Assembly: GCA_007844125.1 (NCBI GenBank)
Contig: CM017561.1
Span: forward strand, 58,927,715-58,991,714
Source of the DNA: Sinonovacula constricta
Lineage: Eukaryota > Mollusca > Bivalvia > Cardiida > Solecurtidae
Length of the DNA stretch: 64,000 nucleotides
Direction: 5' to 3'
A program made the position numbers and the translations under genes. This document shows, in pieces, positions 37,140-49,623 of the stretch (position 1 is the first letter of the stretch; every line of letters starts with the position of its first letter). The notes beneath the pieces are model-generated. The model saw nothing but the letters and a program-made list of their open reading frames with translations, was not told the origin of the DNA and made no database searches.

Positions 37140-38095
37140 TGGTTTTTATTTACCCTCGCCTTTCCCCTTAAGGCATATGGCGAGCAAGTATATTTCTCAA
37201 ATAGTTTTGTTTATCCTCGCCTTTCCCCTTTAGGCATATGGCGAGTAAGTATATTTCTCGAATGTTTTTTATCTCCGTCTTTAATCCTTAGGCATGTGGC
37301 GAGAAAGGATATTTATCGAATGGTTTTATCAACATCTTTCACCATTAGTCATATGACTAGCAAGTATATTTCTAGAATGGTTTTGTTTATCCTCGCCTTT
37401 CCCCTTTAGGTATATGGCAAGCAAGTATATTTCTCGAATGATTTTTGTTTATCCTCGCCTTTCCCATTTAGGCATATGGCAAGCAAGTATATTTCTCGAA
37501 TGGTTTTATTTATCCTAGCCTTTCCCCTTTAGGCATATAGCGAGCAAGTATATTTCTCGAATGATTTTTGTTTATCCTCGCCTTTCCCCTTTAGGCATAT
37601 GGCGAGCAAGTATATTTCTCGAATGTTTTATCCTTGCCTTACCCCTTTAGGCTTATGGCAAGCAATTTTATTTCTCGAATGGTTTTATCCTTGCCTTTCC
37701 CCTTTTGGCATATGACAAGCAATTATATTTCTCGAATGTTTTTATCATCGCCTTTCACCATTAGGCATATGGCAGGCATGTATATTTTTCGAATGGTTTT
37801 GTTTGTCCTCGCCTTTCACCATTTGGCATATGGAAAGCAAGTATATTTCTCGAATTGGTTTGTTTATCCTCGCTTGTCCCCTTAAGGCATATGGCGAACA
37901 AGTATATTTCTCGAATGGTTTTGTTTATCCTTGCCTTTCACCATTAGGCATATGGCAAGCAAGGATATTTCTCGAATGGTTTTGTTTATCCTCGCCTTTC
38001 ACCATTTGGCATACTGGAAGCAAGTATATTCCTCGAATTGTTTTGTTTATCCTCGCCTTTCGCTTTTAGGCATACGGCAAACAATAACCCAAGTA
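37140..38095 (+). repeat. minisatellite, about 60-bp unit, about 16 copies
   Basis: The unit is TAGGCATATGGCGAGCAAG, TATATTTCTCGAATGG, TTTTGTTTATCCTCGCC, TTTCCCCT. Units vary by substitutions and small deletions. The 76-91-codon frames across it are repeat translations. Confidence 0.95.
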
Positions 38096-38408
38096 TATTT
38101 CCAAACTGCGCATGCGGTTATGAAGGTGATGTGTATGCGTCAGTCATACACAATACAATGATTAAATAGTGACGCAGAATGTATATAATATAATTATATT
38201 GATTATGTGTGAATCGTGCTATTCTATAACTCGTGTGCTAGGCAAAACAAGCAGGTGAACAATTTTGGCGTTCGTAGAATTAAGTAGTATTATGATATTT
38301 AGTATGGAAATGATGCCACTTTGCAGCCATATCTTGTTATCTGGATCACCCCTGAGTCATGATGCAGTTAGGTTCAGAAGCTTACCTTGATATCAGCAAC
38401 ATAATTAA

Positions 38409-38891
38409 AGGTGGTATCCGACAGTTTGCCTATATCTAATATATGTAACAATATAAAACCTCTGGGGTATTTGTGCATAATGTCTGTAGAAACATCACAC
38501 CTTAGTTTAAGCGTTGACGATTTTCAACAATATCTCAATTTTGGGGCAGTAAAACTCGTTAATCAACACTTAAAATGTTCATTCTTTTCAAATCTATAAA
38601 TAAGAACGATTGGGATTTCTGCTAAAAATAGACATCGACGTCAAAGCGGATGACGTGGATGAGCTAAAACATAAGTGGTCACGTGGTTATCTTAGTTTAA
38701 AAATATCTAACTGCCCAACGTGGCTTAGATAGGAAATGCATGTTTGTAATGACGATTGTGGCGTTAGGATACATTTTTCAAACAGGTGTAGGACACCCAT
38801 AAACAGCATTTTACGATATCTGTTCGGGTAACAGTAGTTTGTTAAGATGTTTAATAAAAATACTTTTAGTCCAAACTGTAGGATACCACCT
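38409..38891 (+). mobile_element. family A TTAA-type element, reference copy (483 bp)
   Basis: Best-preserved copy: left end AGGTGGTATCCGACAGTTTG, right end CAAACTGTAGGATACCACCT, and TTAA on both sides (38405-38408 and 38892-38895). It contains ATGACGTGGATGAGC and GTGGTCACGTGG. No transposase frame is present. The TTAA target suggests mobilisation by a piggyBac-like enzyme (inference). Confidence 0.92.
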
Positions 38892-39564
38892 TTAAGAACC
38901 AAACTCAGTACCGTCTGACCGATATAGTTTTACTTGTACATAAAATAGATAATTTCTACATCAGTGAAGACCCCTTAACTTGGCAACCATCTTTGATGGC
39001 AACTTCAAGGGATTTTCAAATGAATTGTATAGAATCGTAAATTTTATTTTCTTTTAATTTCTTCATTTTATTGTCCAAAAATTAAAAGGTTTACACCATT
39101 GGAAAGCTATTGAAATCCATATTTTTAGAATGCAATATCTTTAAAATTTATAAATGCACAGACAATTGCTACACAGAAACATATTAAATTATTGGCTCAT
39201 CCTTAAACAAAATGAACAGTGTATCTTTTTAATTGTATTTTTTTACCTTTTAAACGATCAAAATATAGTTTTGATATTTAAAATACTTTATAAAAGCTGT
39301 TAAATTTGGTATAAAATTCAGTAAAATAGACTGAAAAAAACAACGCAGTGGTGAGTTTAATACAGCACATATTTTAAGATTTCCTGTATTATCAGTGCCT
39401 ATAACATCACATGGAAAGGATCTATGACTACAATGGGAGACAACGATGCAAAGCATCTTGTTAACAATTAATAAACGGTTAATTGCCCTTATGGGGGAGG
39501 GTCATTATGGAATGCAATCTCCTCACAGCGATTACGTCACGCGTTGCTACTTAAATCTCTGCCC

Positions 39565-39640
39565 CCCAGCAAGGATCACGTGACGATAGAGTATCACGTG
39601 AAGTAAAACATGGCGGCCTCCATAAACACGCCACGAAAGA
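39565..39640 (+). promoter_or_regulatory. promoter-like patch with two CACGTGA boxes
   Basis: ATCACGTGACGATAGAGTAT is followed by CACGTGA and, 10 bp later, AACATGGCGGCC, which resembles a YY1-type initiator with an ATG. The ATG opens only about 28 codons and no donor is obvious. It could be a first exon of an unseen gene or an old repeat promoter. Confidence 0.35.
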
Positions 39641-39859
39641 CTTTCATAATTTCATATTTTTTTCATATTTTAAGTTACTTTCTATTTTTAGTATGATAAA
39701 TTAATATTTTTAAAGGAAAAATACTATATTTTGAGGAGATAAGTCCAGAAAAAAATAAAAATAAAAAAAAAACTATCCGCCTGAATTTGGGCGAAAAACT
39801 TGCTGGTGGTAGTGATATAATGTACTGTCAAGGGAAGTAATCACAACGTTTCAAGTTTC

Positions 39860-41330
39860 AAGTTTATTAAAAAAGTTAAGGCCCATATGGGCATGTATCA
39901 AGTTAACATAACATAAAATATGACACAATACATTAAATACGATTTACAACATGTTGGTTTTATACTACTTACCATAACTAAGTGTTACTAATGATATCGT
40001 CCAATAATTCACATTATACAATTTTATATGGACACTATGAAACAACATATCTTAACAAAGATTTATGTAATTATCTAAAACATGACATTATTTGTTTAGA
40101 GAATATAGCTTATTTCAATAAAGTGTTGTTTTCATCGTTCATAAGGCTAGATAATTTTACTGCAGAAGGGAATGTATAAAAAAAATCATTCATATATTTA
40201 ACTCTATCAGCACAAAAATATTTACAAGTAAACAAGTAATGAAATTCGTCACCTAACACATCGTCATCACATAAACAGCATGTTCTCAAATCACGAGGAA
40301 TATTGTCAAATCTACCCTTTTCAATAGGAAGATAGTGGTTCATACACCTGAATTTGCACAGTGAAATTGCGAGATCAACAGGTAGAACTTGGAAATACTT
40401 TTCCAAAACAAAATTATGCTTATACATTCTGTAATTCAAGCATTTACTAGATGCATTAATAGTGCTATTCCAATTTTGTACAAAATGGTCTTTTATTCTA
40501 TTATTTATAACATTTTTAAATGAACTCATATACTTAACTTCCTGATTAAGCCAGTAGTTAGACATACCAAGGTTATTCAAAGTATCATGTACATAAGATA
40601 ACCAACCAATTTTTTTGTTCTCATGCAAATGTAAAGCAAGACATGTTCTGTACAGAATATTACAGATTTTATCCTCTTTCGAATTAACAAGTTTACTCCA
40701 ATAGTTTAAAACTCTGACCTTATGTGGGCAGACAAAGGCTAAACCCCCAGATCGCCGTATATCATACAGTTAGGGGTGCTTTGTTTTAGTTTAAGAATTT
40801 TAAAGTATTTTAACTGAAATTTATTGATAACATCAATGTTTTCTACTCCCCAGACTTCCGCACCATACAAAAGTATCGAAGCAAAATCATAGTATCAAAT
40901 AAATGAATTTGCATATCAATAGGCAAATACAACTTTCGAGATTTATTTATAACAGAAAACATAGCTTTACGAGCTTGGTCAACTAAGTAGGTCTTTGTTT
41001 TTGAAAATTTGCCTTTGAGAGAGAATTGTATGCCCAGATATGAGAAGTGATCAACTATTTCTAATATACTACCTTCGAATTGAAAATTTGGAGCATTACA
41101 TAGTCCTCTCTTGTCTTTCTAAAATATAATTACTTTCGTTTTAGCAGCATTTACTTTTAGCCCCCAAATATTACAATAATCAGAAATAGCATTCAAAGCA
41201 AACTGAAAGTCATTTTGACTTTCTGCTAAAATTACAGTATAATCAGCGTACAACAATAAATATAGTTTTAAAAACACTTCAACATTTTGAAATTTGCAAA
41301 TAGGGAAGTCTGTTTTGCGGACTTTCATAA
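39860..41330 (-). mobile_element. decayed LINE, 3' half (RT to C-terminal zinc element)
   Basis: Read on the - strand. At 41250-41130: LLYADYTVILAES (the RT catalytic YADD box, second Asp now Tyr) and GLKVNAAKTKVIIF. At 41100-40870: NFQFEGSILEIVDHFSYLG followed by a helix-rich stretch. At 40628-40110 (172 codons open): the C-terminal domain with CCLCDDDVLGDEFHYLFTC, the Cys/His element usual after this RT type. Frames shift at least three times. The 3' end lies near TTTATTAAAAAAG at about 39860. The 5' half is absent; the right junction abuts a repeat also found at 33090. Confidence 0.85.
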
Positions 41331-42300
41331 CCCTGAACTATTCGGTACAAGAAGTTCTATTTTAATTTTATTTTATTATTTATTTATATGTATTTAAATA
41401 AAGAAAGCTGCCTGATACTATCTTTGTTTTAAAATGTATGTCACAATTTTTGTTAAATTTGTTTTAATTGTTTGCGTCGCCTTTGATGCTTCGCATCAAC
41501 GGTTTTCTTGTTATTTTTATATATGTATATACATATATCAGGTTCCATGCCCCGTCACATTTTTATCATCCTTTTAACAATTCCAACAAAATTAGATGCT
41601 AGCAATATAATCTTTATTTTATTTTAGTAAATTAAACAGATTTAACCAACTTTTTTATATCAAAATACTAGTTTAAAAAAAAACACTAACAACCTGTATA
41701 ATGCACAGGGGAGATCAATACGGCGGTTTCAAATATTATAGAAAAGCAGCCTAACATTTCAATCATCCAGACAGATTTCTTATTGTGGTTCATAAATATG
41801 GCTCGTTTAACTTACTTACTTAACCTACTTACTCAAAATACACGGACCTTTGTGTGTTGAACTGCACTCACTAAAATTGTACATATATGATAATAATGCT
41901 ATTGAATGTGCATTTTTCTTCTTTGTAGAATAATTAAAAACAGTTCGAAGTTTTGTTGTAAAAAGTTAACTTTCTATCCTATTACATCCAAGGTTATATA
42001 TACAGGCTAAATAGAAAAAACAATTTCAAATCATACATATTAATTATATTAGAAACAAAAAAGGACTAGCAACACTGAAACTCTTCACTATAACCGCCAT
42101 ATTTCTATAGTTACCTCAAAGAAATTTTCTCAGTATAGGTTTAGAAAAGACCACATTCATTTACAAAAATAATAGACATTATACAATATACCCAATCGAC
42201 ACATTCTTTAACGTGTTATTCTGCTCGTACTTTTAAGCGGCTGACGATGTTTTTGACAAGCCTTCCTAAAACTGTATAACCACACTATCTTCATACTGGT
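41331..42300. other. AT-rich spacer between two LINE relics
   Basis: Contains GCGTCGCCTTTGATGCTTCG (about 41475), also at about 34571, and a lone TACACGGACC foldback end at 41834. No gene was seen. Confidence 0.4.
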
Positions 42301-45060
42301 TGTGCCAGTGGCTTCCAGGAAATACTGGATGACAACCAAGAAAGATTGATGACTCAATGAAGCTAGATGTCAACTAAGAAAGACTAGCATAGGGATTTAT
42401 TTGGTTGGCAGCCCAACTTAGCACCATCTGTGAAGATGAACCCAATCAGGTTACAACGACACAAGAAAGGAATACCCCACCGGCCTTCCGAGGCAAGGAA
42501 TGTGGAAAGGCCCAGCAGAATGGATTACTCGATAATGACACAGCAAGTTTAAGCGACTGCGAAATGCACATCAGTTTGGTCACTCCGAGAATGAAAATGC
42601 CATAAGCAGAAAGCACTGAAGATTTATCATACGAAGAGTGGTTGTCAGAGACCAACGCTCAGGTCCGCCTGGTTAAATGGAGAAGGCATTCTGTCTGGTT
42701 TCTAACCACAACACTAGAGGTAATGTGTACAATTTGTTTGGTTGTCTCTCTGATGTGGTGGGTGATTATGATCAACAGAAGATGTCCAAGAAATGCCGGA
42801 AGCAGCTGACACTGATAATAGCGGGGAAGATTAGGAACACCTTCCCTAGTGTATATGAACCGCCCATTTCCATGGTTGATTTTAAATAAAAATATGCATA
42901 TGTTTTGATAGGACAATACACATTTAGAAAGCCCAAACCTCTTAGACAGTCAGCAGATAAAGATGGCCACATCTGCAGGTCAAAAGAAGCACTTTGATAT
43001 GGTTGTTGGTAACACTCTTCGCATGCATTTTAAAGCGAGCGGGGAAAAGAAACAAACACTACCAACATTGGCAAGGCCTGGTTCGGCACAGATAAAAAAC
43101 AATAATGCATATGCGAGAAGGACTGTCAACAGTGAGGGCGGAGCGGGGCCTTCGCCTCAAAATTATAGTTTATAGGACAGGCGAAGATAAAACAGGCGTA
43201 CAAAGTCCAGAAGGGCGTGCTGCTTTTACCTCCAATCCCTACAAATTTGCCAAGACACTCTTAAAGGAAGAGAAGTCTGCTTAACTGACAACTAGCAAAG
43301 ATGAAGTCGGGGGAATTCTTCCAAAAATCAGACTCCGGCTTATGGAGAGAAAATATTTTGGGTAAGTGTGCCACGATCCAACCAGAAGACAGCCTAACGT
43401 CCCATCGGATATGAAAGAGCCAACCTTGACGGAGTTTCAAGAAACTTACAGGAAAGTTCGACACGGCGCAGACCTTCGGCCAAACCGTACAGTGTACACA
43501 AAAATTGCCCATGGCTATGGTTGTTCCTTAGCCAAATATAGAAAATGGCTTCAAAATCATCAACTAGTTCTGAACTAAATCTCTGCTTAATGTGCAGGAA
43601 AATATATATTCTTCTCAATCAACGCCGGAAGATTGACAAGCTACATACAAGCAAATGGCTGCGTGGATATATATATATAAACGTGTCGGTGCGATGTAAC
43701 AAACATAAACAAACATACATTGACACATCTGTGTAGACATGTAAATACCGGGGCTTTCCAGTTCTGTCGCGAACACTAGTGCCATAACTCACATAACAGC
43801 CACTAAGTGAAACACGGATGAACCGGGGGACTTTGGTTTCTTGTTTAATGTCACGCAGCCTCATCAAAGGGATCCTGGCTCAATATCACATCCCATGAAC
43901 ATCATAAGCTACTAAGACATCATTCAAAGCGATTCTCATGCCACCATTTTACCAGAAGATGGATAAGGCTAGAAAAAAGCATTGTCGGGGGCTTTTGTGT
44001 GATCCTCTTCATCATGAAAATAAGCATGATCATTAAATCAGTTGAAAAATAAAGAAGACGCCCCAAAACAAACTCTTGTATACGACTTGCAGCAAACAGG
44101 GAGTTCATGGAATCAAGGTACATGATGATAAGAAAGGTGAAGACAAAAAAGAAACACAAACACATGACACCTGCTACAGGGTGTACATATCCTTTCTTAA
44201 GTAAACAACCCAGCAAAATGTGTAGGTAAGAAGGTTTTGTTACATAGAACAGAAAGACCAGATTGTACTTATATTGGTGAGGTCACAGGTGATGTTTGCG
44301 ATCCCAATCCTAACTGGAGCAGTCAATTTGCAAACAGATGTCTGATGAAAAGGGCGGGTTTGCCCCCACCCCACGTCCCACCCACTTTTACCAATATTGG
44401 TGGCCTGCATGTTAGATAAAAAGGCTGCGACTGTAATGATACACTGGAGGAGGGAAGAAAACAGACGGGACGTCCTTATTCTCCAGGTACCCAGATTCCT
44501 TTAGTTTGTGACTGAGGAAGGAAAAGCAACCACACCATCATGTAGATCATGTAAATCTAGCTAACTACCGGAATCAAGCAAATATAAACTGCAGGTGAAC
44601 CTAGGAAAGAAACTTACAGTCACTAATGTGGTTCAACCATCCCTTAGACCAAGCTACTTCTCTGGTCCAACTCCCCAAAGATGATTATTGGTGGAGCTGA
44701 CTGTGCCTTGAAAGGAGAGGACAGATCAACCATTCGAGAGGAATATGGTTAATTACCAGGGCCTGGCGGATGTTTGACAAGAGCAGTCTTTCGCAGAGTT
44801 GAGGTTGGGTGAAGTTTTCTAATTTCTCTGGAGAATACCAGAAGCCTTGGGCATTATTGGGCGGTCCAGAAAGACCGCAGTCCAGACTGAGCATAGCAGC
44901 CCTGGGGTGCGTCTAGTTGGCTCTGGCTACGACATATTGTCTAGAAGTGATAGCCGTCATAAACAAGCAGCGTCTGACCACCACGGTGCCCCGCCATCCT
45001 TAGAGTATTTCGAAATAATGAGCGAAACTCTTGTCGACGGGTGAGTAGATGTACTTGGCT
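42300..45060 (+). mobile_element. heavily decayed LINE with FMDD-type RT
   Basis: Spread over all + frames. The order is: NPYKFAKTLLKEEKS (about 43238), MKEPTLTEFQETYRKVRHG (43410), a broken SLLNV..GKIYFSI block (43580-43660), KRFSCHHFTRRWIRLEKSIV with GGFCVILFIMKISMIIKS (43920-44050), RRPKTNSCIRLAANREFMES (44058, where the family has FMDD), and a PPTFTNIGG block (44375-44400). The order and wording fit one non-LTR RT type common in aquatic animals, with many stops and deletions. It is GC-richer than its surroundings. The left and right limits are approximate. Confidence 0.75.
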
Positions 45061-45164
45061 TACGATGTATATGACAGGCAGTCCAAAAACTGTCAACACA
45101 CATTATGTTGTTAGAGAAGGCCAACTTATCGTCGAGAGTGTTATACATGTTGGTCAAGAATAAC

Positions 45165-45570
45165 AAATATCTAGCCATATTATATTCCTTTATGGTTAAG
45201 AGTTTGTTTTAGTTCAAGAATAAAATATATATATCCCTAATTGTCTAGCCACATTTATGCCCTTAAGTTACATAAGGTAATCATCGCTCCTTTATCGTTC
45301 AGAGTTGATGTAACAGTTAATGAACGACACTTGTCTAGCCATATTTATACGTTGCAGCAACATAAGCTATGCACCACTCCTTGTCGTTAAGAGTGGATGA
45401 TTAGTTCAAGAATAACGCTTGTGTAACCCCATCTTTATGTTATGGTTACATAAGGTAACCTAAGCCACCTTATCGGTGAGACATGTTGTTAAAGTTCAAA
45501 AGTGACACTTGTCCGCCGTTGAGAGTCACTATAACAGTTCAAGAAAAACACTTATCTAGGCATATCTTTG
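45165..45570. repeat. tandem repeat, about 90-bp unit, next to the PQ-loop gene
   Basis: About five units sharing GTTCAAGAATAACACTTG, TCTAGCCATATTTAT and CATAAGGTAACC, ending right at the stop codon of the PQ-loop gene (45573). It would fall in the 3' UTR of that gene. Confidence 0.75.
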
Positions 45571-45572
45571 CG

Positions 45573-47336
45573 CTACACATTATCACAGCAATCGATAGAG
45601 GCGCGAAAAGTCCATAGAATGAGCCAACATTCCAGATAAATCCTACAACAAAGAACAGCAGCATGGAGGAAACAAGTCATCCAGGCATATCTGACGACAT
45701 TAACAAGTGTAAGCGTGTCAGTAATTTTAGGGTTTGCTTTTAGGTTTATCTGGTACTTGTTCGACTGATGATGCAAAGTTTCTGTACTGTGGTATGAGTC
45801 GTGGTATTCGGATTGTTCATAACTTGACTGAATCGAGGGTGAATTCGTGAAACCTTCGTTATTTTTTCCTTGATTATTCTCGCGAAATCTCGTGTCACTT
45901 TCACCGCGTAGCGTGACGTCAATGTCGTTACCATAGTACCAAGCCACTTGGAAGCTATTGATGAACGCGACGCTGCTCGAGAAATATGTCATGATGACGT
46001 AGTGGATGGGAATGACAAGGACATTGTTAGAGCAGAAATCGGTGGTCTTTCCTAGCGTTGCAATCAGGACAGATCCGAGGGACTGGCCACTCGTGGAGCG
46101 CAGTCTCATGTTGAGAATAACCTGTAAAGGCAAATAACGATTTTGGACAACATTTTAATAATTTCAATTCCTGTGTGTGTGTGTTAAAAAGCAAAATGTT
46201 CTAAAATGTGTACTTTTTCAAACTAATGTTCGCAAATGTAAAATATAAATTAAATGGACTATTTACGAAATAATTTTTGGTCGTTCGTGGGTTGTTGGCA
46301 AATATACCAAAGTTAGGAGTTTGGATTTGCAGACATTAAACCACGAAGGCCGTAGTACCATTCTTCTTTCAGCGGCAAGTCGATATAAAAGTTTTTAAAA
46401 GTGTTTTATCATTCACATTAAATTAATTGTATCATGGAGTAATGCAGAAACGCGAGGTCCCGGGCTAGGTCGTTTTGTCAGTGTAATGGCTGCCTAAAAA
46501 CACACACTTCAAAACATATCTTTAGAACAGATCGCTTACATAATCAAAACATAATGATCTTAGAGCGGCAGCTTTTGTGGTATAGAATAGAAATAAACTT
46601 CATTCCCTTCATGTTACATTGATGAGGAGTTTAACGATGAGGATATTCACGACTAGCATTACGGTAATAATGCTGCTGCTTATGATGATGAAGAAGATGA
46701 TGGTGGTGGTGGTGATGATGATGATGATGATTATTATGATGATGATGATGATGATGGGAAGGGGGACGACGACACTGCGAACGTATATGATCACGATAAC
46801 AGATAAATGGAGGAACTACGTATATACCTGCGGAAAAGTCTCCACGCACCACAATGCAATTGCCACGTACTCGAACGGAGATTCAACATGGGTAAGTAAC
46901 TCAACCGTAATCACTGCTGCCCATCCCACGCAGCAGGCCGAGACGTATAGTAGTTTCGCTTTCAAGCTGTATTGACCATAGACCCAAGATAGAACTCCAA
47001 GATTGGGCAATACACCGAACTGATCTGTCCGTACAGTGGTATTTTTGCGTATTTGAAGACGAAAAACAGGTTAATGAGCGATGCCGTGAAATTCGCTGTC
47101 GCCCATAGAACACTCAGCCCTCTCACCGACTTTCGGCGGAAATTTTTCCACACTTGTGGAAGTAGGACCAGGAACCAAAGCGTTGTACTTGAGAGACCGC
47201 ATACGTTACCACAGATACACGTCCAAATAGGCCACGCCTCCCGACAGTTGGACTCCAGGACATCTCTGGAATCGTTCGAACTCATATCTGATAGAACAGA
47301 ACACAGTTGTCTTGTTATTTCAACACTGTCACACAT
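45573..47336 (-). CDS. PQ-loop repeat membrane protein, two exons, one frame break
   Basis: Exon 1 is 47336-46828 and exon 2 is 46121-45573. The intron has a GTATAT donor (46827) and a GCCTTTACAG acceptor. The ATG at 47336 was chosen because the longer frame upstream begins with TTG. Residues 53-75 hold the first PQ motif (LWFLVLLPQVWKNFRRKS, then GLSVLW). The exon junction falls right after the second (ALWCVETFPQ | VILNMRLRSTSGQSLGS). Hydrophobic segments surround both, as in the seven-helix PQ-loop family (cystinosin, lysosomal amino-acid exporters, MPDU1, SWEET). Residues near 120 (FYLGSMV) run into a stop; a one-base shift restores QYSLKAKLLY and also makes exon 1 a whole number of codons. 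That missing base may be an assembly error or a mutation. About 352 residues are predicted. The substrate and subfamily are unknown; a long hydrophilic Ser/Gln/Asn-rich loop lies in exon 2. Confidence 0.8.
46650..46760. repeat. (GAT)n/(GGT)n microsatellite in the PQ-loop gene intron
   Basis: Runs of ATGATGATG and GGTGGTGGTG in the 706-bp intron (46122-46827). Open frames of Met/Ile or His across it are artefacts. Confidence 0.9.
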
Positions 47337-48665
47337 ATCTCTTTCAATAATCAAATTAAGATAATAGCCCAATTATAACTTAATCTGAGAAATGGATGAA
47401 GGGTGGGAGGAAGAGTATTAGGATAAGTTTGTAAAGGAAATGGAGGGTACCAAAAGTGACGATACAACCTTTCTGTGAGCAAGCAATAAAGTTAATGACA
47501 GCCTGTTTTGTTTTTCACTAGTGAACATATTGTTAGATTGTAATTGATATAACAAAATTCATACTGTTGCAATTCGATTTTCTCCTTAGAAAAAAAGGGC
47601 AATCGTTCTTTAACAACTGTCTTATTATAAGTAAGACGCATTACATGATGCTTATAAAATTAAACATTCTTAAGAAATATTTTTTAAACCCCGACATTGA
47701 CTATTTTTACTAGTTTGTTTTTAATGCTGCGGCTAAAATTGATGAAACACGTTACGACACATTAGATTCTTACAACGTACAGACTTTTAAAAGACAATGT
47801 TCTCCATGATTATCTAGCGAATATATGTGATATTGTAATCCACTACTTAGATTTCATGTGATATAGGTTAAAAAAATATTTTGCTTTTTTTTTAGTAAAA
47901 TGTATTAAATTTGTAAATTCGACCAACTGTGTTCAGGTCGCTTTAATATGAGCAAAGGCCAATATTGTTTCAAATATTACCAATCAGTTATCTAATCCTG
48001 TTCAACATTTATGTCATCAAAGGGTTTGCCCAAGTACACACTGTATATACTAATACTTGTTGTTCTTTATCATGGAGTAAGCATAAACAGAGTTTATTAA
48101 CTTATTGTTAAACCATGTTGTCATATTATATCTTGTTAAAACACCAATACTGTGTACATGGATTTGACAATACAATGAGTTGAATTTAGTGAGTAACTAT
48201 TTAGGCTATATAATGTGCATCATAATGAGGATATATTAAAAATTACACAAACACTTATTTAGACAATGGTTTGACGACGTACATTAAGATATAGTAACAT
48301 ACCTGCTTTGTATTTCTTTGAATGCCCCAAAACACTTCAGTCATAAACACGTGTTTTCTCTTGGCCCTCTTGCTTCAATCAATTTAAAACGAAAGTAGAC
48401 GTCGAAAGACCGATTACGTTATCAGCGTGTAAACATTTCTCTTATCTCCCTTTACAGCAGGTCATCTGAAATAGCTATTTCGCCATGTAACGTGTACTTA
48501 TTTACAGTACACGGAAGTTATGCAATATTTTCCTGACGCATGAGTGTACATACTGCAGTATTTGCGTTTAGGTGCAAAGTTTCATGCAATTACCCCTCAA
48601 GATAACATAATTTATCTACATGCAAAAGGACGCAATTCTGACGAGATGCTTACTCGTTTGCTCAA
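47337..48665. other. upstream of the PQ-loop gene; nothing recognised
   Basis: Would contain the promoter or 5' non-coding exons of the - strand PQ-loop gene. No TATA box, CpG patch or exon could be supported. Confidence 0.4.
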
Positions 48666-48671
48666 TGTTAG

Positions 48672-48739
48672 GGTCCGTGTATAATTATACCGTCTTTTCA
48701 AACATGAAAAAACATGAAAAGACGGTATATACACGGACC
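48672..48739. mobile_element. 68-bp minimal foldback element
   Basis: GGTCCGTGTATA...CCGTCTTTTCA, a short loop with ACATGAAAAA repeats, then TGAAAAGACGGTATATACACGGACC pairing back. Exact TGTTAG flanks at 48666-48671 and 48740-48745 mark a target duplication. Its ends match the 1706-1934 element. Confidence 0.9.
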
Positions 48740-48745
48740 TGTTAG

Positions 48746-49482
48746 GTACGAAACTTACTACGTCCAACGTAAAATGTTACTGGATCTAGTTTTGTTGTTG
48801 TTTTATTATCGTTTTTTTTTTCTTTATGCCAACATTATTTTCATTTCATAACTTCAAAGGCAAACTGAAAAAAAAACTTTATAATAGTTTCGGTATTACC
48901 TATTTGTCAGCTTGTCACAGAAAGGGTTCGAAAAAGTCGATGTTATCACGTTTTTTACTTAAGTAGGCTACATAAGATCTAGCCGCCAAGTGTTCAGGGT
49001 CATTTCAAGAATCTCAAACAATGACTAGGGAAATTCTACTTGTCAAATTTAACATACAAACAGAAATGTGTCTTTCTTTTACTGAATTATATTCTTATTA
49101 TATTTTTGTTGCACCAGTACTAGTGTTCTGTTTAATTTCATCATTCACAATGTGCGTTTGTTCGGCAAGAAATCTTTCTGCATGCACAGAGAATACACGA
49201 TTTTGATATTGTGAAGAAGATACGATATTTCTTGCACAAACCATTCTAAACGAGGCTGCACAGATTCCAGTTCGTAGCTCAAACGATGATGTTGACATGA
49301 GTATCAAACGGGTGTGTACTATAGCAATTTGTTATACACGTAGGTTCATTCCTGCCAGAATTTTATTACAAAAAAAAAAGTTTTTTTTTTTTTTTTTGTC
49401 AATTTACAAAATCACCACCTAGTTAATGTCGGTGTGCCCGGTTGGATAGAAAGAGAGAGTACGGTACCGTGCCTGAATCGAG
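48746..49482. other. no gene recognised
   Basis: One 61-codon frame at 49021 has hydrophobic and Cys-containing parts, but no family match or splice context. Confidence 0.35.
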
Positions 49483-49569
49483 CCCCCCCCCCCCCCCCCC
49501 CCCCACAAGAATGTTGTTGTTTGTTGTTGTTGTTGTGGGTTTTTTGTTCTCTCTCTATATCTCTATATA

Positions 49570-49618
<49 letters not shown>
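49483..49618. repeat. poly-C (22 C) and (CT)n low-complexity patch
   Basis: Twenty-two C at 49483-49504, a TTGTTGTTGT patch, and (CT)n at about 49572-49618. Length errors are likely here. Confidence 0.95.

Positions 49619-49623
<5 letters not shown>

Noticed and set aside
43920..44216. 98-codon - strand frame with several hydrophobic segments
   Set aside because: The + strand of the same bases carries the decayed LINE reverse transcriptase (IRLEKSIV, PKTNSCIRLAANREFM), so this frame is its antisense shadow.
45746..45934. 62-codon - strand frame
   Set aside because: Overlaps exon 2 of the PQ-loop gene in another frame.
46619..46975. 118-codon + frame rich in Met
   Set aside because: Driven by the (GAT)n tract in the intron of the PQ-loop gene and antisense to its exon 1.
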